A stretch of DNA of 30,325 nt, taken from positions 1 through 30,325 of IMG/VR virus record IMGVR_UViG_3300047325_000116, one strand, 5' to 3'. This DNA is from a virus. This document shows, in pieces, positions 8,679 through 16,121 of this stretch. The notes under the pieces are model-generated. The model was given only the letters and a program-made list of their open reading frames with translations. It was not told the DNA's origin and did not search any database. How positions within the stretch are numbered: the stretch's first letter is position 1; every line of letters starts with the position of its first letter. Made by a program: the position numbers and the translations under genes.

Positions 8679-11366
8679 TCACAGCTTGCCCTCCCGCCGT
8701 AAGACCTTCAGGCGCTTTACGATGTGACGCTCGTGCGCGGCCCACTGCGACTTGAAATCGTTGCCAGCCTGCGAAAAGTTGTTACCACCATAATTATGGA
8801 TATGCGTTTCACCCGCCGAACCGCGGCCATTGACCATGCTCTCGAACTTCTGGGTCTGGTCGTAGCTCAGCACACGCTCTCCGGCGTGCGCGAGGATCGG
8901 CACACCCATCTGGTACGTGGAACCGCCTCCGACGATACCGCCGTCCTCGAAGGCCGCCAGCGCCATGACGCCCGCGAAGGCAGCGCCGGCAGCGATCGGG
9001 GCCAACACGGGACCGACGAAGGGAATGGGCGCAACCGCGGCAAAGGCTCCAGCGGCCGCCTGCTTGGCGTCGATGAACATCTGCTGCAGCGCCGATGCTT
9101 TCTTGATGCCGGTCGAGGTCGCCGCGGCCGCCGCGTCGTCGGTCACGTTCTGCATGTTCGCGGCGCGGTGGGCGATGACGCGCCGCATATCGGTCTGGAG
9201 CTGCTGGACGAGCATCTTCTCGAAGTTCTGAGCCATGGTCTGCACCAGGCCAAGACCCATCTGGGCGAAGTCGCGGGAGATATTCCGGTTGCCCTGAATA
9301 AGATCGCGCTGCACCTTTAGCCAGCCGCTATTGATTGCGTCGAAGGCAGTGAGGTACGGTTTCGAGATGGCAGTGCCGATCGCCGCCTGGTCCGCCTGCG
9401 CCTGGACCTGTCCCTGCCCCGTCTCCTGCTGGATCTGGTTCTGGACGTTCTGCTGCTGCGTTGCGTTCTGCTCGTAACCCTTGTCGCCCGGCTTCAGGTT
9501 GGCACCGGCGGCCTGAAGGGCCGCGAGCTCGTCCTGCAGCACCTTGAGGGCGCGGGCATGCTCCTGCGCGTGAATCGCCGCCTGTTGCTGCGCGGCGCCG
9601 AGCGCGGAGATGCCGTGCTCCTGCTCCAGGATCCGGAGGCGGCCTTCCTCCATGGACTCCTGCAGCTTCGCCGCAATCTCTGCGCCCTTGGCGACGGCGG
9701 CGTTGTAGCTCTGCCAGCGCTCGCCGGTGCGGGACGCATCTTCAGCCTGTTCGCGCAGCAGGCGATTCACATCCTCCATCGCCTTCGCGACGCTGGCCGC
9801 GGCTTCGGGGTCTGCGGCGGATCCTGCCTTTTCGGCGGCAATCAGCTTACTCAGCGACTCATGGGCCTTCGCCGCGCCCTCGACGTCGATCTGCGCGATC
9901 TTGTCCTGGACCTGCTTATACTGCTCACTCCCCTTCCTGAACTCATCCACACGCTGCGCCCAGAAGTCGTGCTCTTCCTTCAGGGCGACGCCGTGCCGCT
10001 CCTTCAGGCCGTCGTACTCGAGCTCGAGCGCACGCAGGCGCTGCTCGGAAGCCTTGTTCGATGCGGTCTCGCCTTCCTTATCGCCCTTCAAGCCGCCAAC
10101 CACCTGCGTCTTTTCGAACGAAGAACCCGAGAGCTGCGCCCGCCGCTGGATCTTATCGAACTCCACGGCAGCATCTTCAAACGAGGACCGCTGCTGCGTA
10201 AGATCCGGGTCGATACTGAGCTTCCCGCGCTGGGCGTTCGCTACCGACGCCTGGTCCAGGCTCGCCTGCTCGTTTGCGATGTCCGTCGCGCGTGCGCGCA
10301 TCTTCCGGGCTGCGCCGGCAGCGATCTCATCCATTCGCGCATAGTAGGCCCGTGTCGCCGCTTCCTGCTCCTCCTGCGACGCCCCAGCCGCGCGGAGCTG
10401 CTGAGCATACGCCGCCTCGGCAATCTGACCCTGCTTCTCGACGCCGCGTTGAAACTCCGTGATCTCCTTCGACGTGCCCTTTGTAGGCGCGATATTGTTC
10501 AGCGCGCCTTCAAAAAAGGAGACGTCATGCTCCTTCATCAAAGCCTGGAAGGTTTTCAGATCAGAGGCCAATGCCTCCTGCAACTTGTCGGCCTCGACAA
10601 CTCCGAGATGCAGGGCTGTCTGCAGCCCGTTCGTAGGATGGCCGGACAGCTTCGCAATCTCGTCATCCAGCTTCGAGTTCTGCAGCTCGAGCTCATCGTT
10701 CGACGCAGAAAGCTTGTCTTTCATCTCGCCAAAGCCGCGAGCGAATTCATCTGCGGAGTTCTTCCCCTTCTCGTAAAGCTCATCGAGCTTCGTGCCCATT
10801 CCGAAGAGGATATCGAGGAAAGCTAGGCCGCCGATGATCGGGAAGAGATTCTTCATGATCGAGCCAAGGCCCAAAGTCTTGGCGACAAAGTTCTCCATGG
10901 CACGAATGCCAGGGTTGCCCTCAAAGGACCGGATTGCCGCGGAGGTTGCCTGCACGTCCGTGACAGACTTATGCGAGACCACGGCGACGGCTTCCTGAGC
11001 CTCCTTCAACTCCAGCGTCTTCGTGCGCACGTTCGCCTGCGCCGCAGCGAGCAGCGCCATGCTCGCGGCTTCGTCAACGCTGCTGTTGCGAGCAAGCGAC
11101 ATCGCGGCGGACATCTCTCGCTGCGCCGTAGTGACCGCCTTTGTGGCTTCTGCGATCTTCAGGGACTCCGCACTGACAGCCGATGCGGCGGTTCGCGTGT
11201 CATCGGAGATCTTCTTCCAGGCACTGGATGCACGGCTCTGAAGGTCCTGGAAGTAGACGGAGATGTTCGTCGTGGCCTGCTTGACGCCAGCCGCGCCCTC
11301 CGCCATACCAGAGGTGATCGCGTCTTTGTCGACGACTGCGCCGATATTGAGGACTGCATCTGACAT
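8679..11366 (-). CDS. Tape measure protein
   Basis: The product is 895 aa, fixed by position after the G/T chaperone genes and by composition. It has long Ala/Glu/Gln/Lys-rich helical and coiled-coil stretches (for example residues 40-140 and 220-700), a hydrophobic segment near 170-190 (NLFPIIGGLAFLDILFGMG) and a second at about 770-806 (PIPFVGPVLAPIAAGAAFAG). The C-terminus is characteristic: FEDGGIVGGGSTYQMGVP, then a His/Asn-rich tail (THIHNYGG). It spans the tail tube lumen and sets tail length; at about 1.5 angstrom per residue a tail of roughly 130 nm is expected, which is inference. The ATG at 11366 is preceded by AAAGG. Confidence 0.9.
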   Translation of the reverse strand: MSDAVLNIGAVVDKDAITSGMAEGAAGVKQATTNISVYFQDLQSRASSAWKKISDDTRTAASAVSAESLKIAEATKAVTTAQREMSAAMSLARNSSVDEAASMALLAAAQANVRTKTLELKEAQEAVAVVSHKSVTDVQATSAAIRSFEGNPGIRAMENFVAKTLGLGSIMKNLFPIIGGLAFLDILFGMGTKLDELYEKGKNSADEFARGFGEMKDKLSASNDELELQNSKLDDEIAKLSGHPTNGLQTALHLGVVEADKLQEALASDLKTFQALMKEHDVSFFEGALNNIAPTKGTSKEITEFQRGVEKQGQIAEAAYAQQLRAAGASQEEQEAATRAYYARMDEIAAGAARKMRARATDIANEQASLDQASVANAQRGKLSIDPDLTQQRSSFEDAAVEFDKIQRRAQLSGSSFEKTQVVGGLKGDKEGETASNKASEQRLRALELEYDGLKERHGVALKEEHDFWAQRVDEFRKGSEQYKQVQDKIAQIDVEGAAKAHESLSKLIAAEKAGSAADPEAAASVAKAMEDVNRLLREQAEDASRTGERWQSYNAAVAKGAEIAAKLQESMEEGRLRILEQEHGISALGAAQQQAAIHAQEHARALKVLQDELAALQAAGANLKPGDKGYEQNATQQQNVQNQIQQETGQGQVQAQADQAAIGTAISKPYLTAFDAINSGWLKVQRDLIQGNRNISRDFAQMGLGLVQTMAQNFEKMLVQQLQTDMRRVIAHRAANMQNVTDDAAAAATSTGIKKASALQQMFIDAKQAAAGAFAAVAPIPFVGPVLAPIAAGAAFAGVMALAAFEDGGIVGGGSTYQMGVPILAHAGERVLSYDQTQKFESMVNGRGSAGETHIHNYGGNNFSQAGNDFKSQWAAHERHIVKRLKVLRREGKL

Positions 11367-11378
11367 GGAATTGCCTTT

Positions 11379-11705
11379 CTAGTTCGGGAGTTTCTTCCCG
11401 AAGCTCTCCGCCCAGTCGATCATCTTGCGGATGTGTTCTGGCAGCGGCTGCGCGGGACCCATGACGGCAGAGAGCGCCTTGAGGCCTTCCTGCTCCATCG
11501 CGGCCTGTCGCTTCGTCTCGGGCCGCTTAGGAACGCCATAATAGCCAGCCAGGATGACGTAGTCCGGAGGAAAGGCTGCAAGATGGTCGAGAAACTCGAA
11601 GACATCGATCGCGGGCTGCTCGCTGCACTCGTAGAACGTCCAGCCGGCGTTACGGACGAGGGTGCCGTAGAGATACCCCCAGTCCATCTCGCCGGCTTCT
11701 ATTCC
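11379..11705 (-). CDS. Tail assembly chaperone, T-like part expressed by -1 frameshift
   Basis: This is the -1 frame extension of the G-like gene, entered at the GGGGGAA run; it adds about 108 residues beginning GIEAGEMDWGYL. Without the shift the only start is ATG at 11687, which lacks a good ribosome site. The segment contains DWGYLYGTLVRNAGWTFYE, like the short C-terminal chaperone domains of siphoviruses, and ends KMIDWAESFGKKLPN. In lambda the gpGT fusion binds the tape measure and recruits the tube protein; position directly upstream of the tape measure gene agrees. Homology to gpT was not recognised by sequence, so function rests on gene order, frame relation and the slippery site. Confidence 0.65.
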   Translation of the reverse strand, partial: GIEAGEMDWGYLYGTLVRNAGWTFYECSEQPAIDVFEFLDHLAAFPPDYVILAGYYGVPKRPETKRQAAMEQEGLKALSAVMGPAQPLPEHIRKMIDWAESFGKKLPN

Positions 11706-12043
11706 CCCGGCTCGGCCTGCTTCATGCCGGAGGCGCCCTGCACCGTCAGGAGCATGTCCCGGAAGGTACTTAGATCGAGCCAATCGTAGAGGTTCTCTTC
11801 CGTGACGTCCGGATAGTTCCTCTTGAAGGCCAGAAGGATGATGGGGACGTAGCGCGCGAACTGCGCGGACATCGAGGATGCGTCGCCCGCATCGACCGGC
11901 GCAGTGAGCGCGTCATAGTTCTGCTGGAACTGCTTGAGCGAGAGCGATGGCACAATGTACGTCTTGCCGTTGAGGAAGAACGGGACACCCCGGAAGGGAG
12001 CATCCGGATGCGAAGTATTCGGAACGACTGCGAGCGTAGACAT
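11699..12043 (-). CDS. Tail assembly chaperone (gpG-like)
   Basis: The product is 114 aa starting MSTLAVVPNTSHPD, between the major tail and tape measure genes, the invariant site of siphovirus tail assembly chaperones. It has a beta-rich start (GVPFFLNGKTYIVPSLSL), a helical middle and a YPDVTEENLYDWLDLSTFRDML segment like many phage G-type chaperones. Its last codons lie in a G-rich run followed at once by TAG, with a T-like frame continuing in -1. The zero-frame product would be abundant and the fusion minor. AAGG lies about 9 bases before the ATG. A UUCG hairpin separates it from the major tail gene. Confidence 0.75.
   Translation of the reverse strand: MSTLAVVPNTSHPDAPFRGVPFFLNGKTYIVPSLSLKQFQQNYDALTAPVDAGDASSMSAQFARYVPIILLAFKRNYPDVTEENLYDWLDLSTFRDMLLTVQGASGMKQAEPGE
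11702..11708 (-). promoter_or_regulatory. Candidate -1 ribosomal slippery site
   Basis: On the minus strand the heptamer is G GGG GAA in the zero frame, immediately before the TAG stop of the G-like gene. A P-site glycyl-tRNA on GGG re-pairs perfectly after slipping back one base, and the next codon becomes GGA in the T-like frame. The A-site GAA re-pairing is imperfect, so this is not a textbook X XXY YYZ site. A stop directly downstream would favour pausing. Confidence 0.5.
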
Positions 12044-12073
12044 GAAGGCTTACCTTTCGGTGCTTTTCGAAGA

Positions 12074-12101
12074 GAAACGAAGGGGCCGACGAATCGGCCC
12101 C
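12074..12101 (-). terminator. UUCG-loop hairpin after major tail gene
   Basis: The minus strand reads GGGGCCGA, TTCG, TCGGCCCC (12101-12082), a perfect 8-bp stem with a TTCG loop, followed by TTCGTTTCTC. It begins 7 bases after the major tail protein stop codon. The T-run is imperfect, so it probably acts as an attenuator or mRNA 3'-end protector rather than a full terminator. Confidence 0.65.
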
Positions 12102-12107
12102 GGCCGG

Positions 12108-12875
12108 TTAGCTGTTGTAGAGCGTGCCGATGTTGCCGGCGGCGTCGGCGTTGGCGGAGAAGTCCAGGTCCGAGACCCAGAAGTCTTCCTGCTTGGTCGG
12201 AATGCTCATCATGCCCAGCGTGACCGAGTTCAACGTAACCACCGACACGGCGGAGCGGAACGAGTTGTAGAGCATCGCCGCGCAGACCGGCGCATAGCCC
12301 ATAAGCTGGCTGGTGAGTGAAAGCGTGGAACCCGTAGTCACTGGAAGCTGGAAGGCAATCTGCACCGAGGCGGCCGTCTCAGCGGCGTTGAAGATGTAGG
12401 CCGCAGGCGTTGGAGATCCGCCGGTTGTCGCCGGGGTAAAAGAGTACTGCCCAACGGCTGGCGCTGACGGGACCTTCAACATGCTGAGGCCGGTCGAGCC
12501 GTTGATGACGCCGAGGTCGGTTACGATGCCCGCGCCGGCGGCGGCAGTGGGTGTGACAGAGGCCGCAGGCGTGTGCGTCTCGAAGGTCGGCAGATTGCCG
12601 CCGGCCGTCTGCGTCTGGCCCCAGTAGATCTGGTTGATATCGTTCTGGTCGAGCGCGGCGACCTTGCACTTGCCGGAGATATCGATCTTGCCGCGCGCGG
12701 TGGCGACCGCGATCTGCTTCTGGCCGAAGAGCTTCTTAAGATCGCCCTTGAACTCGACCGATGCCTCCTGGAGCACCTTGAGCTGGATCGGCGTTGGGTT
12801 GGCGGCGAGGTTGCCGGCGTTCGGCGTGAACACAAAGACCCCCGAACCAAATTGGATGTTTGTCTGCGTCTGCAT
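12108..12875 (-). CDS. Major tail (tube) protein
   Basis: The product is 255 aa from an ATG with perfect AAGGAG spacing, consistent with high expression. The N-terminus (FGSGVFVFTPNAG) and the segment with VEFKGDLKKLFGQKQIAVATA are typical of siphovirus tail tube subunits. A Gly/Ala/Thr/Pro-rich insertion spans about residues 100-175, possibly a surface domain. The C-terminus ends in FWVSDLDFSANADAAGNI. Position before the G/T chaperones and the strong hairpin directly after the gene support the assignment. It polymerises into the tail tube around the tape measure. Confidence 0.8.
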   Translation of the reverse strand: MQTQTNIQFGSGVFVFTPNAGNLAANPTPIQLKVLQEASVEFKGDLKKLFGQKQIAVATARGKIDISGKCKVAALDQNDINQIYWGQTQTAGGNLPTFETHTPAASVTPTAAAGAGIVTDLGVINGSTGLSMLKVPSAPAVGQYSFTPATTGGSPTPAAYIFNAAETAASVQIAFQLPVTTGSTLSLTSQLMGYAPVCAAMLYNSFRSAVSVVTLNSVTLGMMSIPTKQEDFWVSDLDFSANADAAGNIGTLYNS

Positions 12876-12903
12876 GGTTGAATCTCCTTATTTGCGTTGC
12901 GGG

Positions 12904-13389
12904 TTATGGGACGAGAATCTTTACCGGCAGAATCGCCGCGCCCTGCTGCGTGTAGATACCGGGGTCTTCGTCGGCATCGCCCTCCAGCCAGCAGTGCGTG
13001 ACCAGACCGCCGAGCGTCAGCTTGCCGGTAAGCGTGTCGTCCGGAGCGAACGCCGCGGCCACACCATCCGCGAGCTGGTTGAGCGTCGTCGCGCCCAATA
13101 CCGTCTCCGCACCGACCGGGTCGAGACCAGGGGCCGGGCACTGGAAGTACAGGATCACGAAGCCCGAGAGCGTCAGCTTGACCGGCACACCCGGCGGCCT
13201 CGGCGTAAACGTGCGCCGCGCCTGCACCAGGAACAACGCCGGCTGCTGGTCCGCGACCAACGCCGGCGGCCGGGTATGACGCCGCGACATGGTGACGTAG
13301 CTTGCCGCGAGCTTCGCCTGCAGGAGCGCGAAGAGCGCGGCCCAGATAGGTTCCGTCGGCGGTGCGGCATATGCTGGCTGGCTAGGCAC
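12904..13389 (-). CDS. Tail completion / terminator protein
   Basis: The product is 161 aa with a GTG start at 13389, overlapping the upstream gene by 8 bases. It begins with a helix (EPIWAALFALLQAKLAASY) followed by an alternating strand pattern (PALFLVQARRTF, KLTLSGFVILYFQ) and ends GIYTQQGAAILPVKILVP. This fold pattern and the place immediately before the major tail gene fit the gpU/HK97 gp10-neighbour tail terminator class that caps the tube and joins it to the head. Assignment rests on position more than on sequence motifs. Confidence 0.6.
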   Translation of the reverse strand: MPSQPAYAAPPTEPIWAALFALLQAKLAASYVTMSRRHTRPPALVADQQPALFLVQARRTFTPRPPGVPVKLTLSGFVILYFQCPAPGLDPVGAETVLGATTLNQLADGVAAAFAPDDTLTGKLTLGGLVTHCWLEGDADEDPGIYTQQGAAILPVKILVP

Positions 13390-13852
13390 TCACAGCCTCC
13401 GCAACCTTTGCCTGGATGATGTCCAGGATCGTCGGCGAGTACTCCCGCAGCGATGGGTTCATGATCGGGTGCGGCGCGACCTGGAACGCGCCATGGCCAT
13501 GGGTGTAGACGCTTGCACCGTCCGAGGCCGTGAAGTGAAACAGATTGCCCGCAACCGCTGGGACGCTGGTGCCTTCGTCGAACCACAAGCCCATCGGCTT
13601 GCGGCCGACCAGACCCGATACCGAACCGCGGATAAACGAATCATTCTCCTGCACCTTCGGGCTGCTCAAAACGGCAGCGATAAACTCGCCGGACCGGCTG
13701 ACGATCGGATCGCCACCGGTATGTCCCGCAACCGTCGCGGCGAGGCCTTCCATGGCCTCGAACATGCCCACGCGGATTCCCGCGAGGATGTTCTCCCGCG
13801 TCTGTACGAGGTAGTCCTGGACGCCGGTATCGTCGATGGTGAACTGGATCAC
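13382..13852 (-). CDS. HK97 gp10-like head-tail joining protein
   Basis: The product is about 156 aa. The start is GTG at 13852, overlapping the upstream TGA (GTGA), so translation is probably coupled; longer versions of this frame only extend through the connector gene. Features are an N-terminal helix after VIQFTIDDTGV, the SRSGEFIAAVLSSPKVQ segment, WFDEGTS with GASVYTHGHGAFQVAPHP in the middle, and a helical C-terminus (LDIIQAKVAEAVSA). The W-x-x-x-GT and HP motifs are typical of HK97-gp10_like proteins that act at the head-tail interface. It was absent as a separate unit in a simple longest-ORF reading. Confidence 0.7.
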   Translation of the reverse strand: MIQFTIDDTGVQDYLVQTRENILAGIRVGMFEAMEGLAATVAGHTGGDPIVSRSGEFIAAVLSSPKVQENDSFIRGSVSGLVGRKPMGLWFDEGTSVPAVAGNLFHFTASDGASVYTHGHGAFQVAPHPIMNPSLREYSPTILDIIQAKVAEAVSA

Positions 13853-14514
13853 TGAGCCTTCTCCGAGATCGTCTGCGTGTACGTCCGGTTGATGCGGGTG
13901 ATGCGGTAGTTGCGATCCTCGTTCCGCTTGTCGAGCGACGGCCACGTCCGGCGATAGCGTTCGACCACGGCGGCCGTCGTCGCAGGCATGGAAAGCTCCT
14001 TCGAGTACGCGACGTGCTCCCCGCCGGCGTCGCGCTGCGAACTGACGCCATCCGCCGGGCGGCCACGGTAGCGATCGGCGACCCACTCCACGACGGCCTG
14101 CGCGATGTCGGCCGGGCATGCCTCGTATCCGGCGAGGTAGTTGACGATGACCTGCGCGAGATCCGTGAAGACCAGATTGTTGAGATAGAGCTGGTTGGTA
14201 CGCTCGGGGTCGAGATTCGGCTCGATGTACCACCCGGGCACGGTCGCGGCCGTCGACTGCGCAATCGCGGTTCCCGCGACGGTGAGCGACGTGATCGCCG
14301 TGACCGGCCAGTGGCGCAGCGCCAGCCGGCTGCCGCCGTCGCCCTCGCGAACCTCGGAGTAGCTGTTCTCAAGCAGGTCGACGCGGTCGATCGCGCGGAG
14401 AAAGTCCGCAGAGGTCGCGGTGACGAGCGTGGCGAGGTTGGCATCGGAGCCCGTTTGCGTGGGCGCGATGCTGAGCCACTGCTTGACCGCCGAGACTGTG
14501 GTGAGATCGGGCAT
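13849..14514 (-). CDS. Gp6-like head-tail connector protein (second copy)
   Basis: The product is 221 aa: MPDLTTVSAVKQWLSIAP with an N-terminal helical bundle (ANLATLVTATSADFLRAIDR), a beta-rich middle (RLALRHWPVTAITSLTVAG) and a helical segment CPADIAQAVVEWVADRYR. This is the standard layout of gp6-type adaptors that form the ring under the portal. The C-terminal ~50 residues are basic and extended (ERYRRTWPSLDKRNEDRNYR). It lies 3 bases after the phiE125 gp8-type gene, so the phage has two consecutive connector-type proteins, which may form successive rings. Confidence 0.7.
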   Translation of the reverse strand: MPDLTTVSAVKQWLSIAPTQTGSDANLATLVTATSADFLRAIDRVDLLENSYSEVREGDGGSRLALRHWPVTAITSLTVAGTAIAQSTAATVPGWYIEPNLDPERTNQLYLNNLVFTDLAQVIVNYLAGYEACPADIAQAVVEWVADRYRGRPADGVSSQRDAGGEHVAYSKELSMPATTAAVVERYRRTWPSLDKRNEDRNYRITRINRTYTQTISEKAQ

Positions 14515-14517
14515 CTG

Positions 14518-15174
14518 CTAGCTGATCCTGTTCACGTACGGGTTCAGAAGGCTGTCGACCAGGGCGTCCACATTCTTGTAGGCCGTGGGGTCGTAGTAGG
14601 AGTGCGCAAGAAAGAGGATCGCCTGCGTGATGGGCGCGGGAACCGACGCGCCAGTGTCGCCATAGCCTGCGGTGAACTGGATGAGCACGTTCGACTGCAC
14701 ATACCGCGTGGGCGGCCAGGGCACGAGCCAGGAGGGCGCGATGCGGGCTGGCTGATGGTCGGAGCCCGGATCGAGCTGGAACGAGTACTGCGGCAGCGCT
14801 CCGTTGCCGTAGTCGGTGTCCTGCGCCAGCGTCTGCAGTGCGCCGGTGGTGTCCACGTACTGCACCGAGCCAAGGGACTGGAACGGCTGCTTCGGCAGCT
14901 TGAGGCCGTGACGCTCCCAGTGCTCCGCATAGTGCCGGTTCGGGCACGGAAAGCCATCGAGCTTCCAGAGCCACGTCTGCGTGATGAAGACGCGGCGGGT
15001 GCGGTTCTCGCACTCCGTACGCGCAATCGTGATAAACGGGCGCAGCTGGTCGCGAACCTGCTTTTCCTTGATGTGGTCCTGATCCTCCACGGGCGAGAGG
15101 CCGCACTGCAGCTTGAGCTGGTAGAGCGAGACCGGTTCCACGGCTGGCGGCGTGATGAGGACGAGATCTTCCAT
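14518..15174 (-). CDS. Head-tail connector, phiE125 gp8 family
   Basis: The product is 218 aa. Family features are visible in order: ITPPAVEPVSLYQLKLQCGL at the start, ARTECENRTRRVFITQTW at about 50-68, LDGFPCP, the SLGSVQYVDTTGALQTL strand pair, and VLIQFTAGYGD plus VPAPITQAILFLAHSYY near the C-terminus. Proteins of this family belong to the gp6-like adaptor superfamily and dock to the portal after DNA packaging. The ATG at 15174 overlaps the upstream TGA by one base, implying coupled translation. Confidence 0.82.
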   Translation of the reverse strand: MEDLVLITPPAVEPVSLYQLKLQCGLSPVEDQDHIKEKQVRDQLRPFITIARTECENRTRRVFITQTWLWKLDGFPCPNRHYAEHWERHGLKLPKQPFQSLGSVQYVDTTGALQTLAQDTDYGNGALPQYSFQLDPGSDHQPARIAPSWLVPWPPTRYVQSNVLIQFTAGYGDTGASVPAPITQAILFLAHSYYDPTAYKNVDALVDSLLNPYVNRIS

Positions 15175-15446
15175 CAGGCCTTCTTCCGTTTGCTGGAAAC
15201 ATGAAAGTGCTGCGTCCCGGAGCCGCCAACGCTCGCGACAGCTTCTTCAAACTTGGCGGCCAAAGAAGCGGGCAGGCGTAAACCTTGTACGCGTTCGCCG
15301 ACAATGAGCGTCTTGTCCGATGGGACAATGCCGCCGATCGCGAAAGGCAACTCGGCGCGGCCGTCCGCGAGCATGACACGCGCAGCATCGGCGCGGATGT
15401 CGCGCTCTTCACCGGCATAGCGGCCTGTTAGCAAACGAACGTACAT
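15174..15446 (-). CDS. Hypothetical small protein between decoration and connector genes
   Basis: The product is 90 aa and not recognised. It begins MYVRLLTGRYAGEERDIRAD, a short beta-rich motif, and ends with a basic tail (SSKRKKA). No membrane segment or catalytic motif is seen. It follows a hairpin terminator by about 25 bases and overlaps the connector gene by one base, so it is probably a minor head or neck component or an assembly factor. Function is not assigned. Confidence 0.6.
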   Translation of the reverse strand: MYVRLLTGRYAGEERDIRADAARVMLADGRAELPFAIGGIVPSDKTLIVGERVQGLRLPASLAAKFEEAVASVGGSGTQHFHVSSKRKKA

Positions 15447-15471
15447 GGCAGAACCTCAAGAAAAATCGAGA

Positions 15472-15509
15472 AGGAAAAAGACCGGCGACCCTATGCCAGA
15501 GCCGCCGGC
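15472..15509 (-). terminator. Rho-independent terminator/attenuator after decoration gene
   Basis: On the minus strand GCCGGCGGC (15509-15501) pairs with GTCGCCGGT (15489-15481), 9 bp with two G-U pairs and an 11-base loop, followed by CTTTTTCC. It begins 10 bases after the stop of the 15519-16019 gene. It would reduce transcription from the capsid genes into the connector genes. Confidence 0.65.
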
Positions 15510-15518
15510 TAGGGAAAG

Positions 15519-16019
15519 CTAGACCAGGACGGTGGGGTTCTGATCGCCGGCGTAGCGCAGGCCGGAGAGCACAAACGCGATCGCCGCGAAGTCGGTATCG
15601 GCGCCGTCAGCGATGCTGACGCGCAGATAGTTCAACCCCAGCGGAGAGCCGGTCGTCGGCGAGTTCGAGGGGATCGCGGCGGTATCGATCTCGATCGAAT
15701 AGTTGATGTTGGGCGTGTTCGGCGGCTGGTAGCCCGAGGCCGGAACCGAAACCGCGGCGCCTAGCACGTCGCCGCCGCTGGTCTCCTGCGGAAACAGCGT
15801 GAACGGGATGGCAACCGGCCCCGCGCCAGCCTGCGAGGTGCATACCTCCACCGTGATGACGCCGGTCTGCGCGGAGAGGGCCCCGAAGAGCACCAGCGCG
15901 GAGAGATGCTTGAAGTTCTTCGTGTTGATGGCAGCGCTGTGCACGCCACCGCTGATGTTCTGCGGGGGCAACGCCATTACGAGATGCCCCTCCTGCGGTA
16001 GATAGAAACGGTCGGTCAT
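15519..16019 (-). CDS. Putative capsid decoration protein
   Basis: The product is 166 aa, about 100 bases after the major capsid gene. It is beta-rich and Gly/Pro/Ala-rich, with YLPQEGHLVMALPPQNISGG at the start and strands such as HLSALVLFGAL and GVITVEVCTSQAG. It ends with FVLSGLRYAGDQNPTVLV. No signal peptide or membrane segment is present. Position after the capsid gene and the terminator behind it suggest a highly expressed head component such as a decoration or stabilisation protein. This is inference; no family motif was recognised. Confidence 0.55.
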   Translation of the reverse strand: MTDRFYLPQEGHLVMALPPQNISGGVHSAAINTKNFKHLSALVLFGALSAQTGVITVEVCTSQAGAGPVAIPFTLFPQETSGGDVLGAAVSVPASGYQPPNTPNINYSIEIDTAAIPSNSPTTGSPLGLNYLRVSIADGADTDFAAIAFVLSGLRYAGDQNPTVLV

Positions 16020-16121
16020 GATGTCCCTTTCGCGGAGTTTTTCCGGGGGTTTTCAGGAGCAAACGGACGCCGCGCGTCAGGCGACGCCCGCACTCGGTGC
16101 GATGGCTAGGCCGCGCGCGGA

